Origin: Leishmania martiniquensis
Taxonomy: Eukaryota; Euglenozoa; Kinetoplastea; Trypanosomatida; Trypanosomatidae
Direction of reading: 5' to 3'
DNA: 64,000 bases
NCBI RefSeq assembly: GCF_017916325.1
Contig: NC_090155.1
Span: 285,501 to 349,500, forward strand
Position 1 is the stretch's first letter. Every line of letters starts with the position of its first letter. The position numbers and the translations under genes are program-made. Below the pieces are notes generated by a model. It was not told where the DNA came from, made no database searches, and saw only the letters and a program-made list of their open reading frames with translations. Below, piece after piece: positions 1 through 13,900 of the stretch.

Positions 1-1980
1 TTTCGGTTTGGCGCTGCCGTGTCGTGTCGTCTCTCTCTCTCACTCTCACACTCACAAATCATTTCTCTTCTGGCTGGTGTTTGTGGGGCGCCTCACTTAT
101 CTCTCTCTGTATGTGTGCGTGCGTGTGTCGCCTCTGATTCATCCTTTGAAACGTTTCTCTCTCTCTCAGTTTTTTATTTACCGCTTTACTTGTTGTGTTT
201 GCTTCTTTTTGGGGGGGGAGCTGCGCGAGTGTGTAGGCCGTCGACGGCGAACCTCCATCGCCCTTCATCTTCCTTTGCACTCTCTGTTTCACACTCCCCT
301 CCCCCACACTCCCCTCTCTTTTACGTGCCTCTGAAGGTGAGGGCATCTGTGTCCGCCATTATCTGTGCGCGTCTTCGTGCTAGTGCCCTCAGCTTTGTTC
401 TTTTCTTTCCACCACCACCACCATCACCTCTCTCACTGCCCCTCTCCCCCGTGGAAGTTGTCGCTGTCGCCATTCTTTGCTGTGGCCATCGGTCACCGGT
501 CTTCATCAGGGATTATATATAAATTTACACATATATATATATGTGCGTGTGTGTGTCTCTCTCTCGGCGCCGCTGATCTTCCCGCACCTCCTTTATTCAG
601 AACGTGCCGCGTGCGCCATCCCTACACTCACGCGCGCGCACTTGCAAGCCCCCTTCCCCTAAGCGTCCCTCTTTCCTCATTCCTTTGGACTTGTCCCCCC
701 TGGAGGGCTCTGTATGCGCGCACACCTCTGAGACAGGAATACACGTTGGCATGCCTTTTGGCTTTTCCCCATTTTGTCCACCCTCACCGCCCCGCTCCCC
801 CTTTCCGTTCCGCGACTGACGTATTCGGCCTCTGCTGTTGCTGTTATTGGCTTCTCGCCGCCTTTTACCAGTCGTTTGGTTTCCTTTGTGTCGCACCGTT
901 TCGCTGGGTGACTGGCTGACCTGCCTCTTCCCCCTCCGCGGTGCTATCCAAGCGATAGATCTGCAGTGAGAGGCGCATGCAGCGATGACAGCAACGAGAG
1001 GGGGGCCACCCATCAGCTTATACACACACACACAAGCACGTAGGTGACGAAGAACACATAATCAAAAATCATTGTCGGCCCCTGCTCGTCTCTTCCTCAC
1101 TTTACTGGCGCCCACATACGCTAAGAGGGCAGGAGAAGGAAAGAGAGTGAGTGAGTGAAGTGCTCCTCCTGGTCTCTCTCTGTTGAAGGCGGACTCCTTT
1201 GTGTTTTTGCTTTTACCCCGACCTCATTTGCTCGTTATTTTTCCTCGTCACTCTCGCTGTGCGGCCCCTACCCCGCCCCCTACCTCCCTTCCTCCCCGCA
1301 GTGGGTGTACACCTCGGCCACCACCACCACCACCCTTCCTGCACAAGCGCGCTATCACACGGGCTTACGCACGTCATCGCAATATATATATATATTTTTT
1401 TTCCTTCCCCCTGCGTCGGTGTCTGCCCTATTCGCTCTTGTCTTCTTCATCTCTGCCGTTTGTATTTCGCCCATTTCCTCGCCTATTCTCTCTCTGTTTG
1501 GCGTGCCTTGCGGGGTTGCTTGTGGGCATTGACGGTCCCTTCAAGCGCTCAGGAAGTCAACACCCAACGTCATCCCCCAACGGTAAAGAAGTGCAACGCC
1601 GACTTTGCCGCGCCTCGCACATCGCTACACGCACACCACCCCAACTCCTCCTCCTCCTTGGGCACTTTCCCTGCAAGGCAGACCAGAGAAGCCGTCCTTT
1701 TTCTTTTTCGGTGCTGCTGTTTCCGCTCCAGTGGCACCGTCATCAAAAGTGCCAAAACCGTTTCAGTGCATCGACCATTCGAGGGCCGGCGCGGGTGAGA
1801 GAGCTGAGAACAAAAAGAGGTGGAGAGAAGGTGAGCACAACGTCACAGGTGGGAAGCTCGGCATCCCTCCCATTTTCTCCGCGCTCTCTGGGGCCATCTC
1901 CCTACTGGTTTTTTTTTTGCTAGGGCTGCTCTGAGTTGCGGTGTGTGCGCGCATCTAAGCCTTTTTCAAGGAGAAGCAAC
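1..1980. other. Non-coding leader before the first gene
   Basis: This stretch holds no convincing protein gene on either strand. It is dominated by CT-rich tracts on the + strand, short CA/TG runs, and two TA runs near 530-542 and 1381-1395. The open frames across it are low-complexity Ser/Pro/Leu/His strings with no recognisable domain. It fits the 3'UTR, intergenic sequence and 5'UTR of a trypanosomatid polycistronic unit. Whether it contains the end of an upstream gene or a transcription start region cannot be told from the sequence. Confidence 0.7.
1909..1923 (+). promoter_or_regulatory. Candidate spliced-leader acceptor for the giant kinase gene
   Basis: A run of T residues (about 1909-1918) is followed by GCTAG, with the AG at 1922-1923. 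This is the strongest pyrimidine-tract-plus-AG signal before the first gene and lies 57 bases upstream of the first in-frame ATG at 1981. The role in trans-splicing is inferred from known trypanosomatid rules; mapped spliced-leader reads would decide it. Confidence 0.55.
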
Positions 1981-4900
1981 ATGTCGGACGTTTCTTCTTC
2001 GAGCAGCAGCAGCAGCGATGACGACATCTTCACGCGTCGAGTTGAGCTTCAGCAACAGCAGCAGTGCAGTGTGCGATTCTCATCTTCTGGCGCCACAGCT
2101 TCTGGGTCTTCTGCCGCTGATGATGAGGTGGCATATGTAAGGAAGAGCGGGCCATCTCGCACGGTCGCCACGACAGGGGCGCATTCGCCGCTACCTACTG
2201 CCGAGACGGCGGTGCTATCGGAGAGGTTCTCCGCCGCGCCACTCCTGCCAAGCCCTTGTTCGGCGTCTGCAGCGAAGATGACCCCTGGTGAGCTCCTCGA
2301 GCAGCAGCGCGGCCATCCGTCTTCGATCTCCACCTGTGGGTCCCCCTTGGAGGGCCAACCACCCCGTCGCTCGTCGAGTCAGAAACAGCGCGCCTCATGG
2401 CACTCAGTGAACACCGGTGACTTGGGAGCTGTACCGCCAGCACTAACTTCCTCGAACATGCTGTCGGCGTCCCCCGGCGCGGGCTCAGGTGGACTTCATC
2501 GAAACCGCTCTCGCCGCCGATATCCACAGGGTAAGGCCGCCGCCTCTTCGCGCGCGGTGTCGCAATTCTCGGCGTCGTCGAGGGCCAGCAATGTCAACGC
2601 TCGATTGCTGAGTGACGAGGCTTACCTCGATATGTTCCACATCCCAGCCCTCATCGCTCAGCTTTCGCTGTCGCTCATGGCAGCAAAGCCGATTGACCCG
2701 CGCGCTTTCGCTCGTGACTGGCTGGCTGACCGCTTAGTCAGCGAAGAAGACGAAGATGATGAGAACACCATCGGCGAGGGCGGTAGCATGGAAAGTGGCA
2801 GCGGCGTTCTCGAGGTCGCAAGTCAAGCGCTGCAGAGCGACACACCCGTCTTGACACGTTCCACAGAACTACCTAGCAGCGCCAGCGTTGCCTTTCTGGA
2901 CAGCGGCCGAGCAATGGGCAGCTCGGTGAGTGGCAGAGGCGCCACAAGGTCACGTTCCGCGGAGGCCTCATGGCGCCAGCATCGCTCGGAGCGGTATTCG
3001 CACCAACGGTGCCGGACCGACATATCCGGTGATGAAGAAGGTAGCGTAAAGGCAGCGTCGGCAGCCGCCGTCCATGGCCAAGAGAACAAAGCTGACACAG
3101 TCATCGGTCGGGCTGCGTCTGTGGGGCGCGCGTCCCGCAGTACCCTGTCACTGCGTCTCTCTCGGCCCTCAAGCAGCACCTACAGCCAGCAAGTCCCACG
3201 AAAGCAGAACGCTGTGGATAGGCAAGAGCAGCGGAAAGCTCGGAAGAGCATTTCGGCTCTGGCGCCCTCGCAGCAATGTGGCACCCGTCGCATTGGCAAT
3301 GTTGCGCGATCGCGGAAGCACAAAGCATTGGCGCCGAGGCGCGGCGCAAACGTGAGCGCCAGTGGCAGCTCGTCTCGCTATGGGTCGCTGCTGACCGCGC
3401 TGGCCCCGCGCCCCGCAGAGGCCAGTGAGCACAGCGACGCTAGAGCATCTCGGCGTACCTCGAGCAGATCGCGGCAGAGAAACGAAGAGAGAAAACGAAC
3501 AGCCATGGCTGCGCCGCGAAGCCTTCCTCCTACCCCCGAGGCCTCCTCCCCCTCATCGTCGTCTTCCCGCAGCACCCTTGATACTCCTGGAAGCGATGGC
3601 GTAGAGTGGGCACCGGTGGAGCTGCGATCGCGCCGAACAACGATCGCCGGCTCCTCGTCCTCTGTCGACGTTGATCCTTCGTCGTCTCCTGCTAAGCAGC
3701 CCATGGAGGGCGAGTCCAGCATCTCGACGGAGACGCCTCCAGCGCCGCATAAGACAACCCGCGGCGGGCAAGAGATTTGCACGAGCGTGGCCAGTGCACG
3801 CATCGCCGAGGCTGCCGTAGCACCCGTTCCGGCTTCGGTGCTAGCAGATCCAGCGGGCCTTCTCAAGAGCAACAGCTACGCCGGTGATCGCCAGACCGGT
3901 GGTGAAGGGGCTTTCGCGAGCCCGCTGCAGCGCGACTTTACACCCTTGCCCTCGGAGGCGAGCGACTCCACGATCACCTCCTCCGCGGGACTCCTTGGCG
4001 GCAACGCCCATGCACACCCCATCCCTGCTGTACAGCAGCAAAGGCGTGATGAGAACAGGCTTGCGGTGGTGACGGCCGATGCGGCGGGGCAGGTGCACAA
4101 TGAAGCTCGCCACGCCAGCGGCGGAAGCCCTCGGCCTGTGGCTGTTGGCTCCCCGACTAGTTGCTCAGAAGACTCGGCGGCGAAGCGTGGCGCAGTCGAG
4201 GAGGAGCTGGCGAGCAACGACCGCAACGCAGATGAGGTCCGAGAGGCGGACCGTCACAGCAGTAGCACCATAGCCGGGAAATCCGAGCCCGCGAAGGGTG
4301 TGACCGGCGAAGAAGAGGAGGAGACAGCAGACGGCGTGGCAGCAGCAGTGGAGGGGGACAGCGATCCGGGCGACGGCGGCGACGTCGGCTTTGCCATGTT
4401 CGCTCCCATCCTTGGTGTGGACGCGACAACGAACGAGGTAATTGACTACCGCGAAGCCGGGGCGGCACCGTCATCGCCGTCTGCGCTTTCCGCACCTACC
4501 GGTGGGGCTGGCGTACTTCAGCCCTCCGCCGCCGCCAGCGTAGGTGGGGGCGGGGGAGGGGGTGGGCATCTGGCGCAGACCCACGCCTCGATAGCTGTCG
4601 CATCACCGTCAGGCCTTCCTCCGTATACGATGCGGCCCCTGTCCTCTACCTTCAACGTCTTGCCCACGCCAATGCTCTCGGACTTCGTGGGTGCTGGGGG
4701 GCTGACCAACACGAGTTTTGGCCGTCGAGGTGTGCCCAACAGCAGCTTCGGTCGGCGTCCTGCATACATGGCCAGCGCAGCGGGTCGCTACGCGGACCCA
4801 GCAGCTGGCACCACTACGGGAGGCTCGTCACCACCGTCGCCGTTCATCACACCGCACGCGCCGATTGATCTGCCCATGCGGGTTGGTGATGGTGATGTCG

Positions 4901-7900
4901 CAGACGGAGAGGCCGTGGCAAGTCTGCAGCTGGTTGGCTTCCCAAAGTTGAATGCGAACTTGACAGCAGGTCTCATTGGATCGGGCGCTGGTGTTCGAAC
5001 AAGCGGCTCTGCTTTTGTTGTTCGAGAATCCACGCCCATGTCGGAGCGTAAGACAGTGCAGGATAACGATGCCACGGATGCCAAGGCCGTGGCGCCGTCG
5101 GCGTTCTGTCAGGCTGCAGGGCTGCACGGCAGCACCGACAGCGCGCGAAACGAGGCACTCCTTCCCGCCAAAGACACCATGGGCCCGGCAGCGGCGTTGG
5201 CCTCGGCCCCCTCGCCCCTCTCTGCTGCGATGAAGTTGGAGTCGGCGCGTCGACTCGGCAAACTGCTGGACCAGCTGCCAGCCGCCAAGTACGCCGCGGC
5301 TATTGTGTTTCTGGAGGGCCTGCTGAGCAGCAGCGGTGGCAGCAGCGACGCGGCAGGGACACCGGAGAGCGCATCGATCAGCGTAATGGCCACGATCGGT
5401 GACGCATCGAACCGCAGTCGCGGGCTCTTGAACATGACGAGCACAGTAACGGACACGACGCTTGGTGGTCTGGGCTTGTCGGATGACGGGTCGTCGCCGC
5501 TGGTTGGGCTGCATACCGCCGGGCGGCCGTGGTCGATGACTTTAGGGCACGAACGTAGTCCGACGGGCCGGGTGCCGAGCTTCGCACATCTTGTCACCAG
5601 TGGGAGTGGCCAGGCACCAGCTGTGGCAACAAATGGCATCAACGAGGACGGCGCGGGTGTGGGCGGTGGGCTGAGCCGAGTGCCGGAGGATGGGCAGTGG
5701 AAGTCTGTATCTAAAGCCGGGTCTGCTTCCGTGGAGGCGTTGGTGCGGGATGCACTCAGTCAAAGCGTTCTCCGCTCACTCCCACCGACGCACGAGGAGG
5801 TAGCTGGCAGCGGGCCGTCACTTTCCTCGCGCGCTGATGTCACAGGGTGGGCCGCCTACGACAGCACCAGCGGTGGCATGCTTCGGGCGCCCTCTTCCAC
5901 ACGCCTAGAGAGCACACATGGTGAACGATTCACAAACACCGTGACATGCACCGCACGCGTCGGCTCGTTGCAGGCGAGCTCGCCCCTTTTGGGTGTCCAT
6001 GGCGGAGGCAGTGACAGTTTTCTTCCACATGTGCCCCCATCGCACTCACAGAAGAGCAACTTCTCCTTCTATAAGCAGTCGTCCGGCACCGATCTGTCGG
6101 ACCTACGCCGTCAGCCCTCCTTACCACACCCACCCGACAGCGACGCGCCCGCTGCCGTATTGCACCAGAGGCAGCCGCAGCAGGAGCAACAGTCGATAGC
6201 TAGCGAAGCAACACAGCACCACAGCCACAGCGACGGCACCACTATACCACTACTCCCGCTCAGCAGACCAGTGTCTCCGTCCTCTGTAAGTGACAGGAAC
6301 CTGGCCTCAATGGCGGCCTTTGTGCACGGGCGACGAATCACCGACACAGCTGCACCATCAGACCTTGCCGCAACTCCGAGGACCGATACCGGTGAGCTTG
6401 CGGCACCAATGCACAGCACGGCACGTCCTGCCACGGCGGCTGATGTTCTGGAGGGCAACAGCAGCGAAGAGAACAACGAGAAGCTCACGTCCTCCCACCA
6501 GGGCCTCACCGCTCATATGGGGAGCCGAACCACCGCCAAACGATTCCGAGCCACAGATGCGGCTGCTGTGACCACAGAGTCGAGCATGACCGTCTCACCG
6601 GAGGCGCCAAAATGCATGCACCGACAGCGAGGAAACGAGGACAGTAGTGCGTTGCCGCCGGTGAAGAAGCGCGGCACCAACTACGATGGCGTCGAGAGCA
6701 CAAGCATCGATGCCCACCACTGTCCCCTTCAACTACGCGGCGTCGATCCTCAGCCGACTCTCCTGCTCGACGCGGCTGATCATCCGATTGACCTGCACGT
6801 GCAGCCGGTGAAGTCGGCGTTGTTGCTGTCATCCAGCACGCCTTCCGGCTCACCGCCGCTTGAGGAGTTGCTACTGCCCGTCTCCACCGAGTTGGCCGCC
6901 AATTCAGGCGGCGAGGGCGCTGGTAGTCAAGGCGCTGACGGATATTCGCGCGATTGTCAAAGGAGGCAGCGCTCTCACTCACTGCCCGCGTCCAATGTCA
7001 GCGCCACCAGCGCCTCAAGACATCCTCTGGATACCTTTGAATGCCCACAAGCCTCTGACTCAGATCTGAAGGCAAACACTCGAGTGGGACCACGGCGCCA
7101 AGGACTGGGGAGTAGCGTCGCCAACACCTTGGCTGCCCCCGCAGAGGAGTGCAGTGAGGTGGTGAGGTGGGGAAGCAACGCGTCAGACTCGCCGTCACTG
7201 CCTCTGCCCCCGCAGCATCCGCGCTGCGCCCAAGAGGAATCAGAGTTCGAGGATGTCGATCTCGGCGCTACTTTGCGAATGGCGGTGGTTCTCGCTGCTG
7301 CCGCTGGCACGCAGCCGGCGCCAGCGCTGTATAGGACAGAGATGAACGAGGAAGGCTGCATGAGCGGGCACGCCATCAGCAACGGCATCGCGGACAAGGC
7401 TGCCGACCTGGCTCTCGTCTCAGGGAGTAGCATTGAGGCAACTGCGCCCCTCGCCAGCGCGCATGCCACCGAGGAGTGCAGCAGCCCTCCGCCACCGAAC
7501 GAGTCATACGTCGGCGACCCCTTGGCAGCCAACGCGCGACAAAACACTGCTGCGGTGGATGGCCACAATGACTGCACATTGCAGGGCGTGGTGCAAGGCA
7601 GCGGTGCTGACATCGATCACGCCTCGCTTCCGTCGCCGCATACCGCGTCATGGCCCCATACACACAGCGGCCCCGCCACCTGCAGCGCCGAGGTGTCTCT
7701 GGGGGCCGTGTCCACAACATCGCCAGCGATCGCAGCGGTAGGGGTGACTACGGTCGGGGCTTTTTTGGACACACCTCTAACAGCGATGGGGCCCCCTTCC
7801 ACCCTCGAGGCCTCAACGCGGTCGGCGCCGCGCTTGCTGCCGCCGCTGGTCACCTCATCCGTCGCGGTTGCCATGAACTCGTTTTTTTCGCGAGAGGACA

Positions 7901-10900
7901 AGGTCGCACCGGAGGAACTGGAGGCGGTTCGAGAGGTCGTGGCGCACTACGATGCCTTCGCCGCCTTGGATGAGACGCAGCTGGAGGCACTCGTGCGCAC
8001 GATGACGCGGACGGAGCTGCAGCGCGGTGCCACCGTGGTGTGCGAGGGCGACAGCACACTAGGGCAGCTGCTTCTCATCGTCTCCGGGAAGGTGGCGATC
8101 TCGCGTAAAGGAGTAGTAACCCGCACACTGGCACGTGGGCAGTTCTACGGCGAAATGGAGATGTCGTACCACGTGGAGCGCAGCCGCGTCACCTTGACAG
8201 CCGCGACACCCACCGTGGTACTCTACGCACTCCAAAAAGTGGACTATCAGAAGCTCGTCATCCATGAAAAGGACGCTCGCAGGTATATGTTCCTTCAGTA
8301 CGTCAACGAATGTGTCCTTTTCAAAGGACTGTCCCCGCACATCAAGATGCGGCTGGCCGACTCCTTCCGCGTGTGTCGACTGCGCCAAGGTGCCAAGCTG
8401 ACGGAGCAAAGCGCACCGGTGGAGTGGATGTACCTGCTCATGTCTGGCAGTGTGTGCATGGCTTACCGGGCCCCGTCCTGCATCAGTGGCGAGACAAGTG
8501 ATCTACTGGTGTCAAAGCGCTCTGCGGCGTCGCAGGAGGATGTGCGCCACATGACCGCCACCTCGTATTCGTTTTCCCATTTGGCCGGCTCGACATTCAG
8601 CGAGGGGCTCATGTCTAGCGTCGCCTCGGCCGCGGCGGCTTCGACTGTCGCCGGGACTTCCGTGACACGATGCGGGACCGCGCCCAACGGCAATAACGTC
8701 TCCCGGTCATCCTCGCTGACGCCGCTGGCTGTCACTCTCCAGATACCGTCTGCAACGGTCCTGTTGTCCCCAGCGGCAGCGGCGAGCTCGACAACAAGTG
8801 CTCCGCAGCCGGAGTCCGCGGGAGAAGGCGCCCCATTCTTGGACGAGGCCTCCAAAGGCAGCCCCCTGATGAGCTTGCTGTCCCCTTCACCTGGCGCCAG
8901 TGCCGCTATGCAGCGCCCGCCACAGCTGCTGCAGCCACCCGCGGCAAAGCGTCCTTACGGGAGTAGCCAGGGCAGGAGTGGAGATCACCTCGAAGAGCCG
9001 GGCGTGGCTGACGGGCCGCCGCAGTCCCTCAGTCTGTACACTCGCAGAAGGAGACGGAAAGGGCAGCACGATTGCAGCGCGTCAAGCTGGCAAGGCTCCC
9101 CTCTGCCCTTCACATCGTCAGTAGGCTCGCTTGATGCCCATGGAAACCAGCCGCCCTCGCCACTGGTCGTGCCAGCCTCTCTGCAACAGTCGGCGAACAC
9201 ATTGCTCGACAACACCATCCATGCCAATGCCGCGAGCACGCCGACGACCTGCCTCTTGAGCGCAGCAGTGACACGCGCAGGGGCAGTGGGCGGCAACGAC
9301 GCGATAGCAAGTGGCGGCAACAACAGCAATACTATTAGCAGCGGTAACGCAGTCGTGCTCGTGGTGGAGCGCTCAAAGGGGCAGCTGGTCGGCGAGACAG
9401 AATTCATGTTCAAATGTAAGGGCCTCTTCACTGCCGTCGCCACGGCACCCGTGCAGGCAGCGCGCATCAGTCGTCTACACTTTGAGGCGATCATGAACCG
9501 CTCCGTGGTTGAGGAGATGAAGCGGAGCATGTTGCTCAACCCCGACTACTACTTCTTTGAGCTCACTGTGCCCGAGGAGTTGAAGGAGGATATGCGGCGC
9601 ATGCTGTTTCGACTGAACGTCGGCCCGGCGGCACGCCGGCGTCACCGGCTCTCACAGAAGCAGCTGCCTCGACACTCGGTGACAGATGCGGATGGTGCGA
9701 TGCCGGGCCCACGAACCCGCGGCGGCGCCGTCGGAGAGAACAGAGAGAGCAAAGGCGTCGGACGGCCGCTCGGGCACCACACAGCTTTGTCACGCCGTAT
9801 TTCGCGGGGGCATTATCAGACCCCCCTCATGGGCAGCATCAACGGTGGGGCGGGCGGCTCTAGCAACGGCCCAAACGCGGCGATCTATGGTAGCGGCAGC
9901 ACCACTCCTAGAACATTACCGCCGGCTTCCATAGCGCGCGCCCACAACAGTGGACGCGAACATGACGATAGTCGCCACTCGCAGACAGGGAGCGGGTGGC
10001 TGCACCCTGGTCACTGTCGCTTCCGCACGACGCCTCGGGAGCCTAACCCAACGATGGCTCGCCCGTCGGCGGAAAAAGTGATCGTCGGCAGCAATGACGC
10101 AACCGGCATGGAGCCCTCCACATCCCGCTATCTAGCAGCGCCAACTGTGTCTGAAGGGCCCTCCTTCGCCGCTGAAGTCGCCGCCAAGAGTGCCGGAGAA
10201 GATGCATCGTCCCTCACCCCTCTGCCGAGTGCGGCCACGGGCGACGTGGATGGGGCGAGGGATCGAGACAGTAGCAGCGATGGTAGCCGAAACCGTCACT
10301 CGCGCGCCACCGCGCGTCACACCACGACTGGCTGGCGTACCAGCTTCACCAAGCACTCATCCACCACCACCAGTCGCCGGCGCCACGTCAGCACGCGTGG
10401 AGAGATCGTCTTCTCCGGAAGCCGAAACCTCTACCGCTTCAGTGCTGAGGCGATGAGCATCAATGAAAGTATCATGATTGCCGTCGTGGTGGATGGTACA
10501 ATCATTCGGTGGAACTCCGTCGCGCAGAGCGTCACCGGATTTGCGCCGTTTGAGGCAATCGGTAAGAGTATTTTCGATTTCATCATCTCCGATGACGGGC
10601 GGCAGCACATGCGCGACACCCTCGCCGTCGCCGCGCGCTACGCCGGGAAGTGGGAGCAGTACAGTCTGCACGGCCTGAAAGAGCAGCGCATCTTTCCGTT
10701 TCGCCAGAATACAGGCCTTTACCAAGTGGGTCTGGCGCTCTCGGTCATCCCCTCCAACTACGCCAAGACGGCCGAGGTGCTCCTGCTGATCGGCCGGGAG
10801 GGAAAGTATCGGGCCGCGAACACGTACGCCGCGGACGTGGCCAAGTGGCTGGAGGGGTCTCTAAAGCCGCAGCTGCGCCAGTTCCAACGCCGCATGGCGC

Positions 10901-13900
10901 AGATCGAGTCGCATGGCTGGCAGCTGACGGCCGAGGACGCGCTGCAGGTACGTGGCAACCTCGATGCGTGCATGTCCATGGTGGAGCAATTCACGAAGTT
11001 CTCGCTCCTCAACATGGAGGTGGTGAGTCAGTCGTGGCGGCCGGTGCGAGTTCCGGCGCTGCTGCGCCGCTTCGCAGTAGAAGCGATGGCGTTTGCGCGG
11101 CAGCAGCAGCATGAGTACTACTGCAACATCGACTTGGTGGAGCCCAAGGTGGAGGTGTTCCTGGACGCTCCGCAGGTCCTGGCTGTCTTGCGGCTACTGC
11201 TCAGCGACGCGTTGCAGTGCCCCAATGTGGACGACGATGGGAACGTGATCGTTGCACACTCGGAGCTTCGGGTGACGGTCGTAGAGCCACAGGACACAAA
11301 TCAGGTGCCGCTAAGCATCGGGAGTCCTGCCGGCCGTGTGAGCGGGAGCAGCAGCGGCGTAGGTCGTCCTGTCGGTCTTCTCGCCCCGTCGAGTACGTCA
11401 TTTACGGTGCCGTCAGAGATCCACTCTGGCAGCCCCACCGCCGACGGGCAGCGAAACATGGCGGCCCCGACGCCCACGCCGGCGAAGACCAGTTACCCGG
11501 TCATCTACACGCCTGTCTCCGCTGCGAACTCCAATGACGCCACCCCCCTTGCCCCTGCATCCGCTAGCCCTCTGCCTGAGGCGGCCGCCAAGGTGGATTA
11601 CTCGCCGTCACGGTCTTTGCCACGCGGCCATCCTCCTCAGCCACACGGCACTCAAACAGCACGCCCCGATCATCGCTACGACTCCCCTCTCATCACCCTC
11701 GTGAGCGAAAGCAACCTCGGCAACGGCGGTCACGCACAGGGTGGGGTAGTGGACAGCTCACCGACCACGGTCGCGGCAGGGCCTGCGCCTGGCTCTACGG
11801 CGTCGAGCGGAACTGGAGTGCGCGGCTTCACAAGCGCGCCCATCCCCAACACTCTCACCGCCACGCTGCGACGCATCCGCTTCGAGCTTCGCGACGACGG
11901 GCCAACCATACCTTGCCTCCAACACCGCGACACAAGGGCAAGCGAGCGCACGCACGGCGACGCGTTGTCAGAGAGCACCTCTGTTGACGATACGGCAGCC
12001 GACAAGCCAACCTCGCCCAAGTCGACCTCGCACACTAGCGAGCGAGTCTTTGAGGGCCTCGGTGGCGGGGGCGAGCCAGGCACTGGTCTTGACGTCAGCC
12101 GGAAGAGCCTCACATTAACTGCAGCCAGCGCGCGTCGTGGCGCAGAGCTCGAGCAGGTCGAAAAAATACTGGCCGATCTCGGCGGTGTCGTGTATGGCTT
12201 CACACGACCCGAGGCCCCTGGCAACGTGGTGCGAGTGGAACTGCCGCTGCTCGTCGTGCCTGGCTCCACCGATGACGGAAGGGATGACGAGAACGGCGGC
12301 AGCGGAGGCGGAGCAGCAGCACCGCTGTCCAGCGCCACGCGTACCTTTACCGTGATCGTCGCCGACAACAACCGCCTGCACCAGCAGCAGCTCTGCCGTG
12401 TTCTTTGGGCGCGGCAGCACGCGGTCGTACCGGTCACAAGCTTTCGCGAACTGGGGCGCAAGCTGGAAATGAATACCGCCGACATTCTGCTGATCGATCC
12501 ACTCCACATCGACATCGTGTCAGACGACTACGAGTCGCTCCTGGGCGACGACCCCTTTGACGACATCCGCATCCTCTCTACTCGACTAGCGCTTGTGGTC
12601 ATGGCGTCTGACTTCAGCGACTGGCGCGTGCAGAAGCTGCTGAAGCGGCATGCTGTTGTGGAGCTACCCAAAGTCGGTTCCGGCGCCCTTGTCCACATTG
12701 CGATGCAGGAGGCAGAGCAGCTCGTCACCGAAATGCGGGATGAGGAGGAGCGGCTGGAGCTGATTCGCCGCACCTTCACGAACAGCTCCGCCGAGCGCCA
12801 CAAGATAGGCAAACGCATCGGCAAAGGCACTTTTGGAGACGTGTTCGAGGTGGAGGACACACTGACAGGCGGCAAGATGGCGATGAAGCGCATGCGGCTG
12901 CACGACGGACTGCTGGCCGATGAGGTGGTGCAGGAAATCTTGGCCATGACGACGCTGACGCACGAGAACATCATTCAGTACTTTTACTGCGAGAAGGAGA
13001 GCGATACACTGCTACGCCTTTACATGGAGCTGGCTCCCGGAGGCACGCTGCGCGACAAGATTCGGGAGCTGCCAGGGGTGCCGCTACCCTTCGCAGAGAT
13101 TGTGCACCACCTCTCGTGCATCTGCCACGGCCTTGCGTACGTGCACGAGCAGAGTTACGTGCACGGCGATCTCAAGACGGCGAACCTTCTCCTGGGTACG
13201 CGCAACCGCACCAAGATTGGTGACTTTGGTACCGCGAAGCACTTGGCGCCGCATCAGCTCCTCTACACGATGGTCGGAACGCCGCAGTACATGGCGCCAG
13301 AGGTGCTTACCGCGGACGTGGAGCAGCGTCTCGGCTATGACTTCAAGGCCGACATTTGGTCGTTGGGCTGCATCGCGCTGGAGATGGCCACTGGCAGCCC
13401 GCCGTTCGCACACGTGGAGTGCGCGCAGGGGATGGGGATCATTAAGTATCTCACGGAGCTGACAGAAACTCCAGACTTGTCGCCGCTCTTCTCCGGCAAC
13501 CCGCTCGTGTACGAATTCGTGAAGAGCTGTCTCGATGTCGACCCGCAAAGCCGCCCGACGGCGCAGGAGCTGTTGCAGTTTGACATATTTGAAGGCGCTG
13601 TAGCGAGCCAGCGAGCAGAGCGGCTCGTGCGGCGTGCGGAGATGCTCCACAAGCTGAACAAGTACGCCGCGATGCGCGCCAACGGGGGCCGTGGTAGCAT
13701 AGAGAAAAATACCGTTGGGGGCAATAATGGCCGGGGTGCGGCGGTACGGAACCGAGGCAACTGCGGCTCCGAGGAGAGCGAGGAAGGAGAGGAGGGGGAC
13801 GATGGCAACCACAGCAGCCTCTACGACAGCGGCCTTCTCTTCTCCAGTGATGACAGCACCGCTTACGAAGACTACGACGACGACGAAGAGAATGAGGAGC

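Noticed and set aside
1936..1980. Upstream start for the giant kinase at 1936
   Set aside because: That codon is TTG; the first ATG is at 1981.
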